Assembly (NCBI RefSeq): GCF_002812955.1
Contig: NZ_PFXK01000008.1
Location: 1-64,000 of the forward strand
Source: Vibrio sp. HA2012
GTDB lineage: Bacteria > Pseudomonadota > Gammaproteobacteria > Enterobacterales > Vibrionaceae
Reading direction: 5' to 3'
DNA length: 64,000 bases
In this document: piece by piece, positions 47,073 through 57,795 of the stretch
Layout of the letters: each line of letters opens with the position of its first letter
Numbering within the stretch: position 1 is the first letter of the stretch
Program-made: the position numbers and the translations under genes
Notes under the pieces: model-generated
Seen by the model: only the letters and a program-made list of their open reading frames with translations
Told to the model about the DNA's origin: nothing
Databases searched by the model: none

Positions 47073-49442
47073 TTATTTTTGCTCTATATCACTATTTTTA
47101 GCCTCAACAGTGAATCCGGATGGATTATGTTCAAGAGCAACGCTTAAAACTTCGTCAATCCATTGAACGGGTTTCACTTCCAGATCAGCAATCACATTGT
47201 CCGGGATTTCTTCCAAATCCCGTTCATTGTCTTTTGGAATCAGTACCGTTTTGATCCCACCACGGTGTGCTGCAAGCAGTTTTTCTTTTAATCCGCCGAT
47301 TGGCAATACTTCGCCTCGCAGAGTAATTTCACCTGTCATTGCCACATCCGCCCGAACCGGGTTGCCTGTCAAACTGGACACCAGCGCTGTGCACATAGCG
47401 ATACCGGCACTTGGTCCGTCTTTTGGTGTAGCACCTTCCGGTACGTGAACGTGGATATCCCGTTTCTCGTAGAAATCTTCGTTGATACCCAGTTTAGCCG
47501 TGCGGGTACGAACCACTGTCATCGCAGCCTGAATCGATTCCTGCATCACATCACCGAGAGACCCCGTCTGTGTCAACTTGCCTTTACCCGGCATAGCTTC
47601 AGTTTCGATAGTCAGGAGATCACCACCAACTTCAGTCCATGCCAGACCGGTAACCTGACCGATTCGATTGCTCTCGTCAGCTTTACCATAATCAAAACGC
47701 TGAACACCAAGATAATCTTTCAGGTTGTCTATCGTAACCACGACTTGTTTCAGTTTCGGGTTAAGTAGGATATTTTTGACCGCCTTACGACAGATCTTCG
47801 AAATTTCACGTTCCATTCCACGCACACCCGCTTCACGAGTGTAGTAACGGATAATACCGATAATGGCAGAATCGTCGATCTCAACCTCATGCGGTTTCAG
47901 ACCATTGCGCTCTATTTGCTTACCGACTAAATGGCGTTTAGCAATATTCAGTTTTTCATCTTCGGTATACCCTGACAGACGAATCACTTCCATACGATCC
48001 AGCAACGGCCCGGGAATGTTCATCGAATTAGATGTCGCGACAAACATCACATCTGAAAGATCGTAATCCACTTCCAGATAATGGTCGTTAAACGAGTTAT
48101 TCTGTTCAGGATCCAGTACTTCCAGCAGTGCTGAAGACGGGTCTCCACGCATATCAGAAGACATTTTGTCGATCTCATCCAGCAGGAACAACGGGTTTTT
48201 CACGCCGACCTTAGACATTTTCTGGATCAGTTTACCCGGCAGAGAACCGATATAGGTACGGCGATGGCCACGAATTTCAGCCTCATCACGCACCCCACCC
48301 AGCGCCATACGGGTATATTTACGCCCGGTAGCAGCAGCAATAGAACGTCCCAGTGATGTTTTACCAACCCCCGGAGGCCCCACCAAACACAGAATCGGAC
48401 CTTTTAATTTGCTGACTCTGTGCTGTACCGCGAGGTATTCCAGAATACGTTCTTTCACCCGCTCCAGACCATAATGGTCTTCATTCAGGATCTCTTCCGC
48501 TTTCGCCAGATCTTTCTTCACCTTCGAACGTTTCGTCCACGGAACATTTACCATCCAGTCGATATAGCTGCGTACCACCGTCGCTTCTGCTGACATTGGT
48601 GACATCATCTTCAGCTTATTCAGTTCCTGCTCGGTTTTTTCACGGGCTTCCTGCGGCATTTTGGATGCTTCGATCTTCTTCTTCAGTGTCTCAAATTCAT
48701 CCGGAGCATCATCCATTTCACCCAGCTCTTTCTGAATCGCTTTCATCTGTTCATTCAGATAATATTCACGCTGGGATTTTTCCATCTGCTTTTTCACCCG
48801 GCCACGGATGCGTTTTTCTACCTGCAGCAGATCAATTTCAGCTTCCATCTGACCCATCAGGAATTCAAGACGCTCGTTGACGTCAATGATTTCCAGTACC
48901 TGCTGTTTTTCAGCCAGCTTCAGAGGCATATGTGCTGCTATGGTATCGGCCAGACGGGCTGCATCATCAATGCCATTCAGCGACGTCAGTACTTCCGGCG
49001 GAATTTTCTTATTCAGCTTGATAAAACCTTCAAACTGATTGATAGCACTCCGGACAATGACCTCTTCTTCTTTCTCATCCATCAGAGGTGTAGTCAGGTA
49101 CTCGGCATCGGCAACAAAGAAATCATTTTCTTTAAAGCTGTGAATCTTAGCTCGCTGTTGCCCTTCAACCAGTACTTTAACCGTGCCGTCAGGCAGTTTC
49201 AGCAGCTGAAGAATCGTTGCAACTGTACCGATGGCAAACAGATCGTCGATTGCAGGTTCGTCGGTATCAGCTTCTTTTTGGGCGACTAACAAGATTTGTT
49301 TGCTGCTTTCCATCGCTGATTCAAGGCAGCGAATGGATTTTTCCCGGCCAACAAACAAAGGGATTACCATGTGAGGGTATACAACCACATCTCGTAACGG
49401 CAATACGGGAATCTCGATACGCTCGGAACGTTCCAAGTTCAT
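47073..49442 (-). CDS. lon: ATP-dependent protease Lon
   Basis: 789-aa serine protease that degrades misfolded and regulatory proteins. An N-terminal LAN domain ([21 protein letters not shown]) is followed by an AAA+ domain with [11 protein letters not shown] (about 355-365) and Walker B FLLDEIDK. The protease domain has the catalytic serine in [10 protein letters not shown] (about 680) and the lysine in [14 protein letters not shown] (about 720). A sigma-32 promoter precedes it. In vibrios Lon also affects regulators of motility and competence (known, not shown here). Confidence 0.98.
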   Translation of the reverse strand: MNLERSERIEIPVLPLRDVVVYPHMVIPLFVGREKSIRCLESAMESSKQILLVAQKEADTDEPAIDDLFAIGTVATILQLLKLPDGTVKVLVEGQQRAKIHSFKENDFFVADAEYLTTPLMDEKEEEVIVRSAINQFEGFIKLNKKIPPEVLTSLNGIDDAARLADTIAAHMPLKLAEKQQVLEIIDVNERLEFLMGQMEAEIDLLQVEKRIRGRVKKQMEKSQREYYLNEQMKAIQKELGEMDDAPDEFETLKKKIEASKMPQEAREKTEQELNKLKMMSPMSAEATVVRSYIDWMVNVPWTKRSKVKKDLAKAEEILNEDHYGLERVKERILEYLAVQHRVSKLKGPILCLVGPPGVGKTSLGRSIAAATGRKYTRMALGGVRDEAEIRGHRRTYIGSLPGKLIQKMSKVGVKNPLFLLDEIDKMSSDMRGDPSSALLEVLDPEQNNSFNDHYLEVDYDLSDVMFVATSNSMNIPGPLLDRMEVIRLSGYTEDEKLNIAKRHLVGKQIERNGLKPHEVEIDDSAIIGIIRYYTREAGVRGMEREISKICRKAVKNILLNPKLKQVVVTIDNLKDYLGVQRFDYGKADESNRIGQVTGLAWTEVGGDLLTIETEAMPGKGKLTQTGSLGDVMQESIQAAMTVVRTRTAKLGINEDFYEKRDIHVHVPEGATPKDGPSAGIAMCTALVSSLTGNPVRADVAMTGEITLRGEVLPIGGLKEKLLAAHRGGIKTVLIPKDNERDLEEIPDNVIADLEVKPVQWIDEVLSVALEHNPSGFTVEAKNSDIEQK

Positions 49443-49478
49443 ATATGTCTCTCTATCCGCTTGTTCTTATCAAAAAGA

Positions 49479-49506
49479 ATATGGGGACTATTTAAGGGGA
49501 TTCAAC
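49479..49506 (-). promoter_or_regulatory. sigma-32 promoter of lon
   Basis: Minus strand: GTTGAAT (49500-49506), a 13-bp spacer and CCCCATAT (49479-49486). The -10 part matches the heat-shock consensus CCCCATNT fully and the -35 at five of seven. The predicted start is about 30 nt before the lon ATG. Confidence 0.82.
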
Positions 49507-49517
49507 AAAATAAAGAT

Positions 49518-49544
49518 AAAAAAAGGGAGTAATTTCTTACCCCC
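49518..49544 (-). terminator. clpX terminator
   Basis: GGGGGTAA/TTACTCCC with a GAAA loop and T7 on the minus strand, just before the lon promoter. Confidence 0.9.
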
Positions 49545-49565
49545 TATCCAGATTCATTGCAGTTT

Positions 49566-50846
49566 TTATTCTGCACCGGCTGCCTGATTCTCTTTACCTT
49601 CATATATCAGTAAAGGTTCAGATTCACCATTGATTACGGATTCGTCGATAACGACTTTGCTGACATCAACAGAAGATGGCAGTTCGTACATGGTTTCCAG
49701 CAATACACTTTCCAGAATGGAACGAAGACCACGAGCTCCGGTTTTACGTTCCATCGCCTTCTTGGCAATAGCACGCAGTGCGTCTTCACGGAACTCCAGC
49801 TCTGTGTTTTCCAGCTCAAACAGAGCGGCATATTGCTTGGTCAATGCATTTTTCGGCTCACAAAGGATCTGGATCAGAGCTTCTTCATCCAGCTCAGTCA
49901 GTGTTGTAGTGACCGGCAGGCGTCCGATAAATTCGGGGATCAGACCATATTTCACCAAATCTTCCGGTTCAACCTGAGTAAACAGCTCACCAATAGTTTT
50001 GGTTTCATCTTTGGAACGAACTTCTGCGCCAAAACCGATACCTGTACCAGTAGCGACACGCTGTTCAATCACCTTATCCAAGCCGGCAAACGCCCCGCCA
50101 CAGATGAACAGGATCTTGGAAGTATCAACCTGCAGAAATTCCTGCTGAGGATGCTTACGCCCTCCCTGAGGCGGAACAGAAGCAATCGTACCTTCAACCA
50201 GCTTCAACAATGCCTGCTGAACCCCTTCACCCGATACATCACGGGTAATGGACGGATTTTCTGATTTACGGGAAATTTTATCAATTTCATCAATATAGAC
50301 GATACCACGTTCAGCTTTGGCAACGTCATAATCACATTTCTGCAGCAGTTTCTGGATGATGTTCTCGACATCTTCACCTACATAACCAGCTTCTGTCAGT
50401 GTTGTGGCATCTGCCATAGTAAACGGAACGTCCAGAAAACGTGCCAGCGTTTCTGCCAGCAAGGTTTTACCGCTTCCTGTCGGCCCGATAAGCAAGATAT
50501 TACTTTTGCCAAGTTCCACACCATCAGCCGTCACATCACCGTTACGCAGACGCTTGTAGTGGTTGTAAACGGCAACAGCAAGTACTTTCTTGGCATATTC
50601 CTGACCAATGACATAGTCATCAAGGTGATCACGAATTTCGCGCGGAGTCGGCAATGGTTCCGACTCTTTCTTCGGCATTGCTTCTTTTATCTCTTCACGA
50701 ATAATATCGTTACAAAGATCAACACATTCATCACAGATGTATACTGAAGGGCCGGCAATCAGTTTACGGACTTCATGCTGGCTTTTACCGCAGAAAGAGC
50801 AATACAGCAGCTTACCGCTACCACTCTCTTTGCTTTTATCTGTCAT
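49566..50846 (-). CDS. clpX: ClpXP unfoldase subunit ClpX
   Basis: 426-aa AAA+ unfoldase that feeds substrates to ClpP. The N-terminal zinc-binding domain is [11 protein letters not shown] with CDECVDLC (about 15-45). Walker A is GPTGSGKT (about 120), Walker B is VYIDEIDK, and the pore loop region (GYVGEDVEN) follows. It lies 72 nt after clpP in the conserved tig-clpP-clpX-lon order. Confidence 0.97.
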   Translation of the reverse strand: MTDKSKESGSGKLLYCSFCGKSQHEVRKLIAGPSVYICDECVDLCNDIIREEIKEAMPKKESEPLPTPREIRDHLDDYVIGQEYAKKVLAVAVYNHYKRLRNGDVTADGVELGKSNILLIGPTGSGKTLLAETLARFLDVPFTMADATTLTEAGYVGEDVENIIQKLLQKCDYDVAKAERGIVYIDEIDKISRKSENPSITRDVSGEGVQQALLKLVEGTIASVPPQGGRKHPQQEFLQVDTSKILFICGGAFAGLDKVIEQRVATGTGIGFGAEVRSKDETKTIGELFTQVEPEDLVKYGLIPEFIGRLPVTTTLTELDEEALIQILCEPKNALTKQYAALFELENTELEFREDALRAIAKKAMERKTGARGLRSILESVLLETMYELPSSVDVSKVVIDESVINGESEPLLIYEGKENQAAGAE

Positions 50847-50918
50847 TCGCTAACCTCTTTAGCCTTTACTTATATGGTTTCAGTGTATATCAATTCTGAC
50901 CAAATTGCTTCGGGGAAT

Positions 50919-51545
50919 TTACTCGCCGCGGCGGGTCAGCACTGAGTCAACCAGTCCATATTCCACTGCCTGTGCACCGGACATAAAGTTATCACGATCT
51001 GTATCACGTTCAATAACTTCTAATGGCTGACCGGTATGTTCTGCAAGCAGTCGGTTTAGTTTTTCTTTAATTGTCAGAATTTCCTGAGCATGGATCTGAA
51101 TATCCGATGCCTGTCCCTGGAAGCCACCCAGTGGCTGATGGATCATCACCCTTGAGTTCGGCAGCACATGACGCTTACCTTTTGCACCACCCGCCAGCAG
51201 GAAAGCCCCCATTGAGCATGCCTGTCCCATGCAAACCGTGCTGACATCAGGCTTGATGAACTGCATGGTGTCATAAATAGACATACCGGCAGTCACACTG
51301 CCTCCCGGAGAGTTGATATACAGGAAGATATCCTTGTCCGGATTTTCAGATTCAAGAAACAGTAACTGAGCAGCAACAATATTCGCCATCTGGTCTTCTA
51401 CCTGACCAGTCAGAAAAATAATGCGTTCTTTCAGTAAACGTGAATAGATATCATATGAACGCTCGCCACGGGAAGTTTGTTCAACCACCATAGGTATCAG
51501 CGCATTCATAATTGGCGACATTGGGTCGTTGTTTTGGTAGCTCAT
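50919..51545 (-). CDS. clpP: ATP-dependent Clp protease proteolytic subunit
   Basis: 208-aa tetradecamer-forming serine protease. The serine is in [14 protein letters not shown] (about residue 108-121) and the histidine in [12 protein letters not shown] (about 129-140); the aspartate follows in [10 protein letters not shown]. The length is the same as in E. coli (207). The short N-terminal stretch before [10 protein letters not shown] is the propeptide region. Confidence 0.97.
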   Translation of the reverse strand: MSYQNNDPMSPIMNALIPMVVEQTSRGERSYDIYSRLLKERIIFLTGQVEDQMANIVAAQLLFLESENPDKDIFLYINSPGGSVTAGMSIYDTMQFIKPDVSTVCMGQACSMGAFLLAGGAKGKRHVLPNSRVMIHQPLGGFQGQASDIQIHAQEILTIKEKLNRLLAEHTGQPLEVIERDTDRDNFMSGAQAVEYGLVDSVLTRRGE

Positions 51546-51594
51546 TCTTATATCCCTAAAATAAATGGCCCGGATGAATATCTCATACGGACCA

Positions 51595-51624
51595 TTGTTA
51601 GCAGAAAAGTTAAAACAATGTCAA
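51595..51624 (-). promoter_or_regulatory. sigma-70 promoter candidate for clpP
   Basis: Minus strand: TTGACA (51619-51624), 18-bp spacer, TAACAA (51595-51600). The -35 is perfect and the -10 moderate. It overlaps an 8-bp A/T inverted repeat (TCAAATTT/AAATTTGA, 51620-51647) that lies after tig. Confidence 0.55.
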
Positions 51625-51649
51625 ATTTTCTGCATGGTTAAATTTGAGA

Positions 51650-52954
51650 TTAAGCGGCTGGCTGCTGGTTCATCAGCTCGTTAAAGCTAACTTCTTTCTC
51701 AGAAACCTGAGCTTTGGCCAGAATCGCATCAATCGCCTGCTCTTCCAGAGCCACATTACGCATGTTCTGCATCATCTGCTCATTCTGCTCGTAGTAAGCA
51801 ACAACTTCAGTTGGATCTTCATAAGCGGTCGCCATTTCGTTGATCAGTTCTTTCACTTTCTCATCGTCCGCTTTCAGCTCTTCAGCAGAGATCACTTCAC
51901 CCAGCAACAGGCCGACCATCACACGACGCTTAGCCTGATCTTCGAACAGTTCACGAGGCAGCTGTGCCGCAGCTTCAGGATTACCGCCGAAACGCTGAGC
52001 AGCCTGCTGACGAAGCGCACCGATTTCCTGGTCAATAAGTGCAGCAGGAACATCGATTTCGTTTTCTTTAACCAGACCGTCAAGTGCCTGCTCTTTAATA
52101 CGGGTCTTCACCGCTTGTTTCAGTTCACGTTCCATGTTCTTACGAACTTCAGCTTTCAGAGCGTCAATACCGCCTTCAGTTACACCAAACTTAGCAACGA
52201 ATTCGTCAGTCAGTTCAGGCAGTTCACGGGCTTCAACTTTGATTACTTTGATCAAGAATTTAGCTGCTTTACCTTTCAGGTTTTCTGCATGATAATCTTC
52301 TGGGAAAGTCACATCGATTTCGAATTCCATACCCGCAGTTTTACCAGCGATGCCATCTTCAAAACCAGGGATCATGCGGCCAGCACCCATTTCCAGAGGG
52401 AAGCTTTCTGCTTTACCGCCTTCAAACTCTTCACCATCGATAGAACCGGTAAAGTCGATAGTCGCACGCTTACCATCTTCAGCCGCTTCATCCACAACAA
52501 CCCATGCAGACTGCTGCTTACGCAGAGTTTCAATCATGTCATCCACATCTGCATCGTTCACTGCTGTCGCTGGTTTTTCTACAACAATATTCTCCAGACC
52601 TTTCAGTTCGATTTCCGGATAAACTTCAAATGTCGCGTTGAAAACCAGATCTTTGCCTGCTTCATTATTTACAGGTTCAAAAGTAGGTGCGCCAGCAGGA
52701 TTAATTTTTTCTTTTACAATAGCTTCGATAAAGTGACGCTGCATCACTTCACCCAGCACATCCTGACGTACTGCTTTGCCGTACATCTGCGCAACCATTT
52801 TCATAGGCACTTTGCCTTTGCGGAAACCATCAAAACGACGGTTTTTTGCGATGTTGCGAAGTTCAGCTGTCACCGCATCTTCAATGTTAGAAGCAGGAAC
52901 AGTAATAATAAGACGGCGTTCTAGGCCTTCTAGAGTTTCAACAGTAGCTTGCAT
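51650..52954 (-). CDS. tig: trigger factor
   Basis: Ribosome-associated chaperone and prolyl isomerase of 434 aa. The ribosome-binding signature [14 protein letters not shown] corresponds to GFRxGxxP (about 44-57). The FKBP-type domain ([20 protein letters not shown] to [11 protein letters not shown]) spans about 150-245, and a long helical C-terminal arm domain follows. Preceded by an unusually long leader with two promoters. Confidence 0.97.
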   Translation of the reverse strand: MQATVETLEGLERRLIITVPASNIEDAVTAELRNIAKNRRFDGFRKGKVPMKMVAQMYGKAVRQDVLGEVMQRHFIEAIVKEKINPAGAPTFEPVNNEAGKDLVFNATFEVYPEIELKGLENIVVEKPATAVNDADVDDMIETLRKQQSAWVVVDEAAEDGKRATIDFTGSIDGEEFEGGKAESFPLEMGAGRMIPGFEDGIAGKTAGMEFEIDVTFPEDYHAENLKGKAAKFLIKVIKVEARELPELTDEFVAKFGVTEGGIDALKAEVRKNMERELKQAVKTRIKEQALDGLVKENEIDVPAALIDQEIGALRQQAAQRFGGNPEAAAQLPRELFEDQAKRRVMVGLLLGEVISAEELKADDEKVKELINEMATAYEDPTEVVAYYEQNEQMMQNMRNVALEEQAIDAILAKAQVSEKEVSFNELMNQQPAA

Positions 52955-53169
52955 TATTTATAAACCTCAAAACTGTCTCAGTGGTTACCGAGAGCATGAG
53001 CCACATCCACTATGTGGCCACATTTTTGTATTACGCCCTCAGGCGCCGTTTCAAATCGAGTATCGGTATATGGCACGATGCTCACACCGAACTAATCAGC
53101 GATATCCTGACCCTTCGCTAAAAGGGAAAAGGTGTCTCTCATTAGCCTCAGGACAAAATTAGACGCGCC

Positions 53170-53198
53170 ATTTTAGCGGCATGCCTATTGGCTGTCGA
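53170..53198 (-). promoter_or_regulatory. sigma-70 promoter for tig
   Basis: Minus strand: TCGACA (53193-53198), 17-bp spacer, TAAAAT (53170-53175). Each hexamer has five of six consensus bases. It predicts a leader of about 210 nt. Confidence 0.65.
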
Positions 53199-53251
53199 GT
53201 CATAGCCTGAATTCTCTCCGGAAGTTGACGAAAAACAACAGAAATTTGTCG

Positions 53252-53335
53252 GATAAATCAACTTCTGTATCAGATAAATCAACTTCTGTATCAGATAAAT
53301 CAACTTCTGTAGCAGATAAATCAACTTCGGTGAAG
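53252..53335. repeat. 21-bp tandem repeat, four copies
   Basis: Unit beginning GATAAATCAACTTCTG, copies at 53252, 53273, 53294 and 53315. The first two are identical, the third differs by one base and the fourth degenerates at its end. The period equals two helical turns. It is not inside a recognised gene. Confidence 0.95.
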
Positions 53336-53363
53336 AAATGGGGACAATACAGTGAATTTCAAG
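53336..53363 (-). promoter_or_regulatory. perfect sigma-32 promoter upstream of tig
   Basis: Minus strand: CTTGAAA (53357-53363), 13-bp spacer, CCCCATTT (53336-53343). Both boxes match the heat-shock consensus without error. Transcription would start at about 53329, inside the 21-bp repeats, and run to tig. Confidence 0.85.
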
Positions 53364-53473
53364 GCAAAGACGCGTTTTTTTTCTTTAATCGGTGAAAAGG
53401 AGATCTTTCTCTTATTTTTCACTCTCACTCCCGAGTAAGAAAAAAGACTTATTCTGTGAATAATGTAGTCCGG

Positions 53474-55939
53474 TTACTGCTGATGAACTTCTTTGTTCAG
53501 TTGTTCAGCCAATACCTCGCCCAGATGTTTATCCTTGGATGCAATCATCTTTAATTGAGTCAGATCCAGCCAGATCAACTCCGTCGGAGTAATTGCTTTA
53601 GCACTGGTACGATAGCTGTCTGTCAGAAAAGCACTGCAACCGATAATCGTCCCTGGTTCAGCTAGCGCTTCATCATAAGAGCTGATCACGCCGACTTTGC
53701 CATGCAAAATAACAGCAATAGCATGCGCATGCTGGTGCTGCCTGTATATCAGTTCACCTTCATGAAAGATCTGTCTGCGGGCAATTTGCCCGAGAGCCAT
53801 CAGTGTCTTGCCCTTAATATCCGTCGCCCAGTGCATTGTCCTTAGTTGCCGGGTCATCTCTCTGGCACTCATCTGATGAGCGTGTCGCTTCAGATGAGCA
53901 AGTTTATACTCCACTCCCTGTACCATTTTCTGCGCTTCACTCTCATCCAGAACCCCCTCTTCTATCAGTTCCCGGATATGAGCACGCTCCAGATTCAGCA
54001 TCAGCCGGTGAGCGGAATGCGTTTCCAGACTGTATGATAAATCTGGAAAATATTCTCGCAACGCTTCAATGTGTGCCCGGGTTTGTGCCTTATTGGTTGC
54101 AATATCAAGCAGTGCCGCTTGTGTTTCCTGATCACCCGGTGACAGATCCGGAATATGATGAGCAACCACCTCCTGCGCCTGAATAAAACCGCTGGCAGTA
54201 TCATAGCTGAGTGCCAGCCGTTCAAATGAAAAATTCACCACGATCTGGTTGATAAACGGAATATGGTTGAAAAATTTAATATAAGCAGGCGTTTTCCAGA
54301 AAGCGAACAGACTGTTACGCGGTGCCAGCTCAGGTTCTCCGTCAAGTGCAATTTCTACCGCATTGACCAGTTGCGCAGTGGCTTGTCCAGTCAATGCACC
54401 CTGCCGGAACTGAGCCCAGTAAAATTGTCTTTCTGTTTCCAGCAGACGGCGGTAAAAAGCAGTTCGGAGTTCCGACTGGCTGATCTCTCCACCAACAAGC
54501 TGACTTTCAGCCGATTCCGGAACGTCAGTCAGAGGTTTACTCAGAGCGACCCAGTTGGCTCTGTGCAAAAAATCGTTATTCTTCAGTTGCAGTAAATCCC
54601 TGAGCAGACGCTGTCTGATGCTGTATTTTGCTTTATCCAGACTGGCCTGTTTAGCCGGAGGCAGTTTATCCAGCCCTAATTTCTCCAGCACCCGGGTCAT
54701 TGATGTTGAATTGATAATGATCGTCAACACGACAATCCCCGCGGTTAAGAACAGGATCTGATCACCCAGTTCCTTTTCTATCAGACTGTCTTGCGTGATA
54801 ATCAATGCCAGCGCCAGTGAAACAGCCCCACGCAGTCCGCCCCATACCAGTACCACCGCTTTTTCTTTGGTGATCCCAACCCCAATACGTTTTAACAACG
54901 GCATAAAAACCAGTACCGCCAGTGCCCGTATAAACTGAATTCCCAGATACAACACTGCCAGAGAACGCCACCAGTCCGCCATATCCAGACGGATCCGGGT
55001 AGCAATAATAATCCCGACCAGCACGAAGATCAGCGTATTGGCAATATGCGCCATCATCTGCCAGAAATGATGCAGAAAGTCCGCCACCTCCGGAGAGATA
55101 CGTGTGCGGCCAAACCCAGCCATAATCAGCCCCAGTGCAACCACGGCCACCACACCCGATACATGAAAAACATTTTCGGCTATATAATAAGCAATATATG
55201 CAGCGATGACCGTCAGGGTGATCTCCACCAGCGGCTGATTAAACAACCGGCTGCACCAGAACAAAACCACACTGCCAACCAGCATTCCGATACCCAATCC
55301 CAGCAGTACCACAAACAGAAAGTGGCCGCTGATACTGAGTATTCCGCTGTCCAGCTGCCCCGTCATAGTTAACATGCTGTAGAACAGGGTAAACAAAACA
55401 ATGGCCGTACCATCATTAAGCAGAGATTCCCCTTCAATCAGGGTTTCCAGCCGTTTGCGGGAACTGACTTCTTTCAGCAGGGAAACAACCGCAACCGGAT
55501 CCGTTGCGCTGATCAAAGCGCCGAACAGAAAACAGACCGTCCATGACCAGTTCCATGGAAACAGGTAATGCGCCAGCACAGCCGTCAAGGCAGACGTGAA
55601 CAGTAAACCGGGAACGGCCAGGATAGCTATCTGGCTGAACATACGCTTAAATAGGTGCGTTTCCATACCAAAGGCTGACTCAAAAATAAGGGTGGGCAGG
55701 AACAGCAATAAGATCAGATGGGGATCAACATCAGTCAGGATAACCATCGTCTGACTGACTTCCGGATAATGTACCTGTATATAACCAGTCCGGGTAAGCA
55801 AACCGATAAACAAACCGCTGACCAACAGAATCACACTGTACGGTGAGGTCAGTATCTTAGGCAGGGATTTGACCAGCGCCCCGAGCAGCAGTGAAAGAAC
55901 GACAAAAATCAGGATCAGTATTCCACTGTTTGTCTCCAT
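53474..55939 (-). CDS. CPA1 Na+/H+ antiporter with C-terminal cNMP-binding domain
   Basis: 821-aa membrane antiporter. The first 420 residues form about 12 helices with CPA1/NhaP-type motifs: ALISATDPVAVVSLL (near 140) and ESLLNDGTAIVLF (about 170, the ion-binding ND pair). A long cytoplasmic part follows. The last 120 residues (about 695-815) fit a cyclic-nucleotide-binding fold: IFHEGELIYRQHQHAHAIAVILHGKVGVI. The layout recalls eukaryotic SOS1/sperm NHE and bacterial homologues. The regulatory ligand cannot be read from sequence; it need not be cAMP. Likely roles are Na+ or pH homeostasis. Confidence 0.88.
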   Translation of the reverse strand: METNSGILILIFVVLSLLLGALVKSLPKILTSPYSVILLVSGLFIGLLTRTGYIQVHYPEVSQTMVILTDVDPHLILLLFLPTLIFESAFGMETHLFKRMFSQIAILAVPGLLFTSALTAVLAHYLFPWNWSWTVCFLFGALISATDPVAVVSLLKEVSSRKRLETLIEGESLLNDGTAIVLFTLFYSMLTMTGQLDSGILSISGHFLFVVLLGLGIGMLVGSVVLFWCSRLFNQPLVEITLTVIAAYIAYYIAENVFHVSGVVAVVALGLIMAGFGRTRISPEVADFLHHFWQMMAHIANTLIFVLVGIIIATRIRLDMADWWRSLAVLYLGIQFIRALAVLVFMPLLKRIGVGITKEKAVVLVWGGLRGAVSLALALIITQDSLIEKELGDQILFLTAGIVVLTIIINSTSMTRVLEKLGLDKLPPAKQASLDKAKYSIRQRLLRDLLQLKNNDFLHRANWVALSKPLTDVPESAESQLVGGEISQSELRTAFYRRLLETERQFYWAQFRQGALTGQATAQLVNAVEIALDGEPELAPRNSLFAFWKTPAYIKFFNHIPFINQIVVNFSFERLALSYDTASGFIQAQEVVAHHIPDLSPGDQETQAALLDIATNKAQTRAHIEALREYFPDLSYSLETHSAHRLMLNLERAHIRELIEEGVLDESEAQKMVQGVEYKLAHLKRHAHQMSAREMTRQLRTMHWATDIKGKTLMALGQIARRQIFHEGELIYRQHQHAHAIAVILHGKVGVISSYDEALAEPGTIIGCSAFLTDSYRTSAKAITPTELIWLDLTQLKMIASKDKHLGEVLAEQLNKEVHQQ

Positions 55940-56202
55940 TCACGACTCCTTACCCGGTAAACCGCTTTTCTTTTAGTGTAGCTTAAGATAACTGAAACAG
56001 ACCCCGGGTAAGAGTCAGCTCTCGTTGATCTTATAAAGTGAAAAATGCTGCATAGCCTGCAAGTTTGATAAATACCATCAAGCCAAATTGATCAAGAGCA
56101 ATATTTGTTTAATTCCCTTAGAAAAAGCATGGTTTATAAACTAGCATATTAGCATCGACTAATGCTAACTGCTTATATAACCACAACAAAAGAGATGCTG
56201 AC
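55940..56202. other. divergent region between antiporter and OTR genes
   Basis: A 263-nt divergent promoter region. TTGAT at 56065, ATCAA at 56077 and the palindrome TTGATCAA at 56088 are FNR-like half-sites, but none has the FNR spacing of four. No ORF. Confidence 0.5.
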
Positions 56203-57783
56203 ATGATGAAAACCTTACTCAGCTCGATCACTTTAGTTATGCTGGTCGCCCAGCCAGCACTGGCTCTGACAGCAAATAACAATGGCTCCACCGCGGATCA
56301 CAGTAAATTCGAACAACTTCAGGGACCTTTTGCATCAGGACCGGATGTCACCAAAGCCTGTCTTGAATGTCATACTGAAGCCGCCCATGAAATCCACGAT
56401 ACGCTGCACTGGACCTGGTCTTTCGATCAGGGATTCAATAACCAGACGCTGGGTAAAATAACCACACACAATAACTTCTGCATCTCAATTGCTTCAAATG
56501 AGCCACGCTGTACCAGTTGTCATGTCGGCTATGGGATGACAGACAGTCAGACCTTTGATTTCAGCTCGGAAGAGAATGTGGACTGTCTGGTCTGCCATGA
56601 TACATCCGGAGCTTACAGTAAATTCCCGACTGATGCCGGTCATCCGAACTATGTCGCGAAAGAATGGCCGAAAGGTTCAGGAAAAATGCGTCCTCCGGTC
56701 GATCTGGTCAAGTCAGCCCAAAGCGTCGGAACGCCTGACCGCGATAACTGCGGCTCCTGTCACTTCTACGGTGGCGGTGGCGATGGAGTGAAACACGGAG
56801 ATCTGGATTCCAGCCTGAAAAATCCGGCTCATAGCCTGGATGTGCACATGTCAAAAGACGGAGCCGACTTCCAGTGCCAGGACTGCCATACCACCAGTGC
56901 TCACCAGACTGCCGGTTCCCGCTATGTCATGAATGCCAAAGATACCGATGGTATTGATGTCCCCGGACACGGTGATCAGACCCGGGCCAGTTGCGAATCC
57001 TGCCATAGTAGCGAACCTCACGAAGACGGTCCGATGGCTGCCCGCCTGAATCATCATGCCACAACGCTGGCCTGCTCAACCTGTCACGTCCCGGAATATG
57101 CAAGGGAAAGAAAGACGAAAACGAAATGGGACTGGTCAACCGCCGGTGATACATCCAGAAAAGTCACCTTTGATGATGAAGGTTATATGACATTCACACC
57201 ACAGAAAGGGGATTTTACCTGGGAACGGAATGTCATTCCGGATTATGACTGCTTCAATGGCGATATCGACTACACCACTGTCGGAGAAAAAATCACCCCA
57301 GACGCCGATGGTGTGATTCGTCTGACTAAACTACAGGGTAACTGTGGTGACAAAGACAGTCGTATCTGGCCATTTAAAATCATGCACAGTGTCAGCCCGT
57401 ATGATCCGAATGAACAGGTACTGATTACCCCTCACCTGTTTGGTAAAGATAAAACCTCACTATGGGGCAATTACGACTGGGATAAATCCATTAAAACAGG
57501 AATGGCCGTCAGCGGACTAGACTACAGCGGAGAAGTCTCCTTTGTGAAAAGCGAATATCACTTCCCTATCGTTCATATGGTGGCACCAAAAGAAGACGTT
57601 CTGCAGTGTCAAGAATGTCACTCGGCTGATGGCCGACTGAAAAAACTGTCTGGATTCTATATTGCCGGACAGACTAAGCAGCCTTTACTGGATACCATCG
57701 GCTGGATTGCTGTTCTGCTAACCGCCATCGGTGTCTTAGGCCATGCGCTTGTTCGTATCATCATGAGTTCAAAAAGACAATAA
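56203..57783 (+). CDS. octaheme c-type cytochrome, tetrathionate reductase (OTR) family
   Basis: 526-aa periplasmic multiheme protein with a signal peptide (about 1-22). It has exactly eight CXXCH motifs, at residues 53, 103, 128, 183, 225, 264, 291 and about 470. The wide gap before the last heme, the CGSCHFYGGGGDGVKHGD region and a C-terminal membrane helix (about 498-518) match the octaheme tetrathionate reductase of Shewanella. Members of the family reduce tetrathionate and also nitrite or hydroxylamine in vitro; the physiological substrate here is unknown. Followed 12 nt later by a cytochrome b. Confidence 0.88.
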   Translation: MMKTLLSSITLVMLVAQPALALTANNNGSTADHSKFEQLQGPFASGPDVTKACLECHTEAAHEIHDTLHWTWSFDQGFNNQTLGKITTHNNFCISIASNEPRCTSCHVGYGMTDSQTFDFSSEENVDCLVCHDTSGAYSKFPTDAGHPNYVAKEWPKGSGKMRPPVDLVKSAQSVGTPDRDNCGSCHFYGGGGDGVKHGDLDSSLKNPAHSLDVHMSKDGADFQCQDCHTTSAHQTAGSRYVMNAKDTDGIDVPGHGDQTRASCESCHSSEPHEDGPMAARLNHHATTLACSTCHVPEYARERKTKTKWDWSTAGDTSRKVTFDDEGYMTFTPQKGDFTWERNVIPDYDCFNGDIDYTTVGEKITPDADGVIRLTKLQGNCGDKDSRIWPFKIMHSVSPYDPNEQVLITPHLFGKDKTSLWGNYDWDKSIKTGMAVSGLDYSGEVSFVKSEYHFPIVHMVAPKEDVLQCQECHSADGRLKKLSGFYIAGQTKQPLLDTIGWIAVLLTAIGVLGHALVRIIMSSKRQ

Positions 57784-57795
57784 GGAGACATCAGC

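Larger units (their letters stand above)
52955..53473. other. tig upstream region
   Basis: A 519-nt gene-free region. From the far end it holds the perfect sigma-32 promoter (53336-53363), a 4 x 21-bp tandem repeat (53252-53335), a sigma-70 promoter (53170-53198) and a leader hairpin GCCACAT/ATGTGGC near 53000-53019. No coding ORF. Confidence 0.7.

Noticed and set aside
51644..52924. A 426-codon open frame antisense to tig.
   Set aside because: Phe/His/Ser-rich translation without any family motif; it is the mirror of the strong codon bias of tig.
53252..53335. Regular 21-bp repeats as a CRISPR array.
   Set aside because: The units are directly adjacent with no unique spacers, and no cas genes are nearby.
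56065..56081. FNR site before the octaheme gene.
   Set aside because: The half-sites are 7 bp apart, whereas FNR needs 4.
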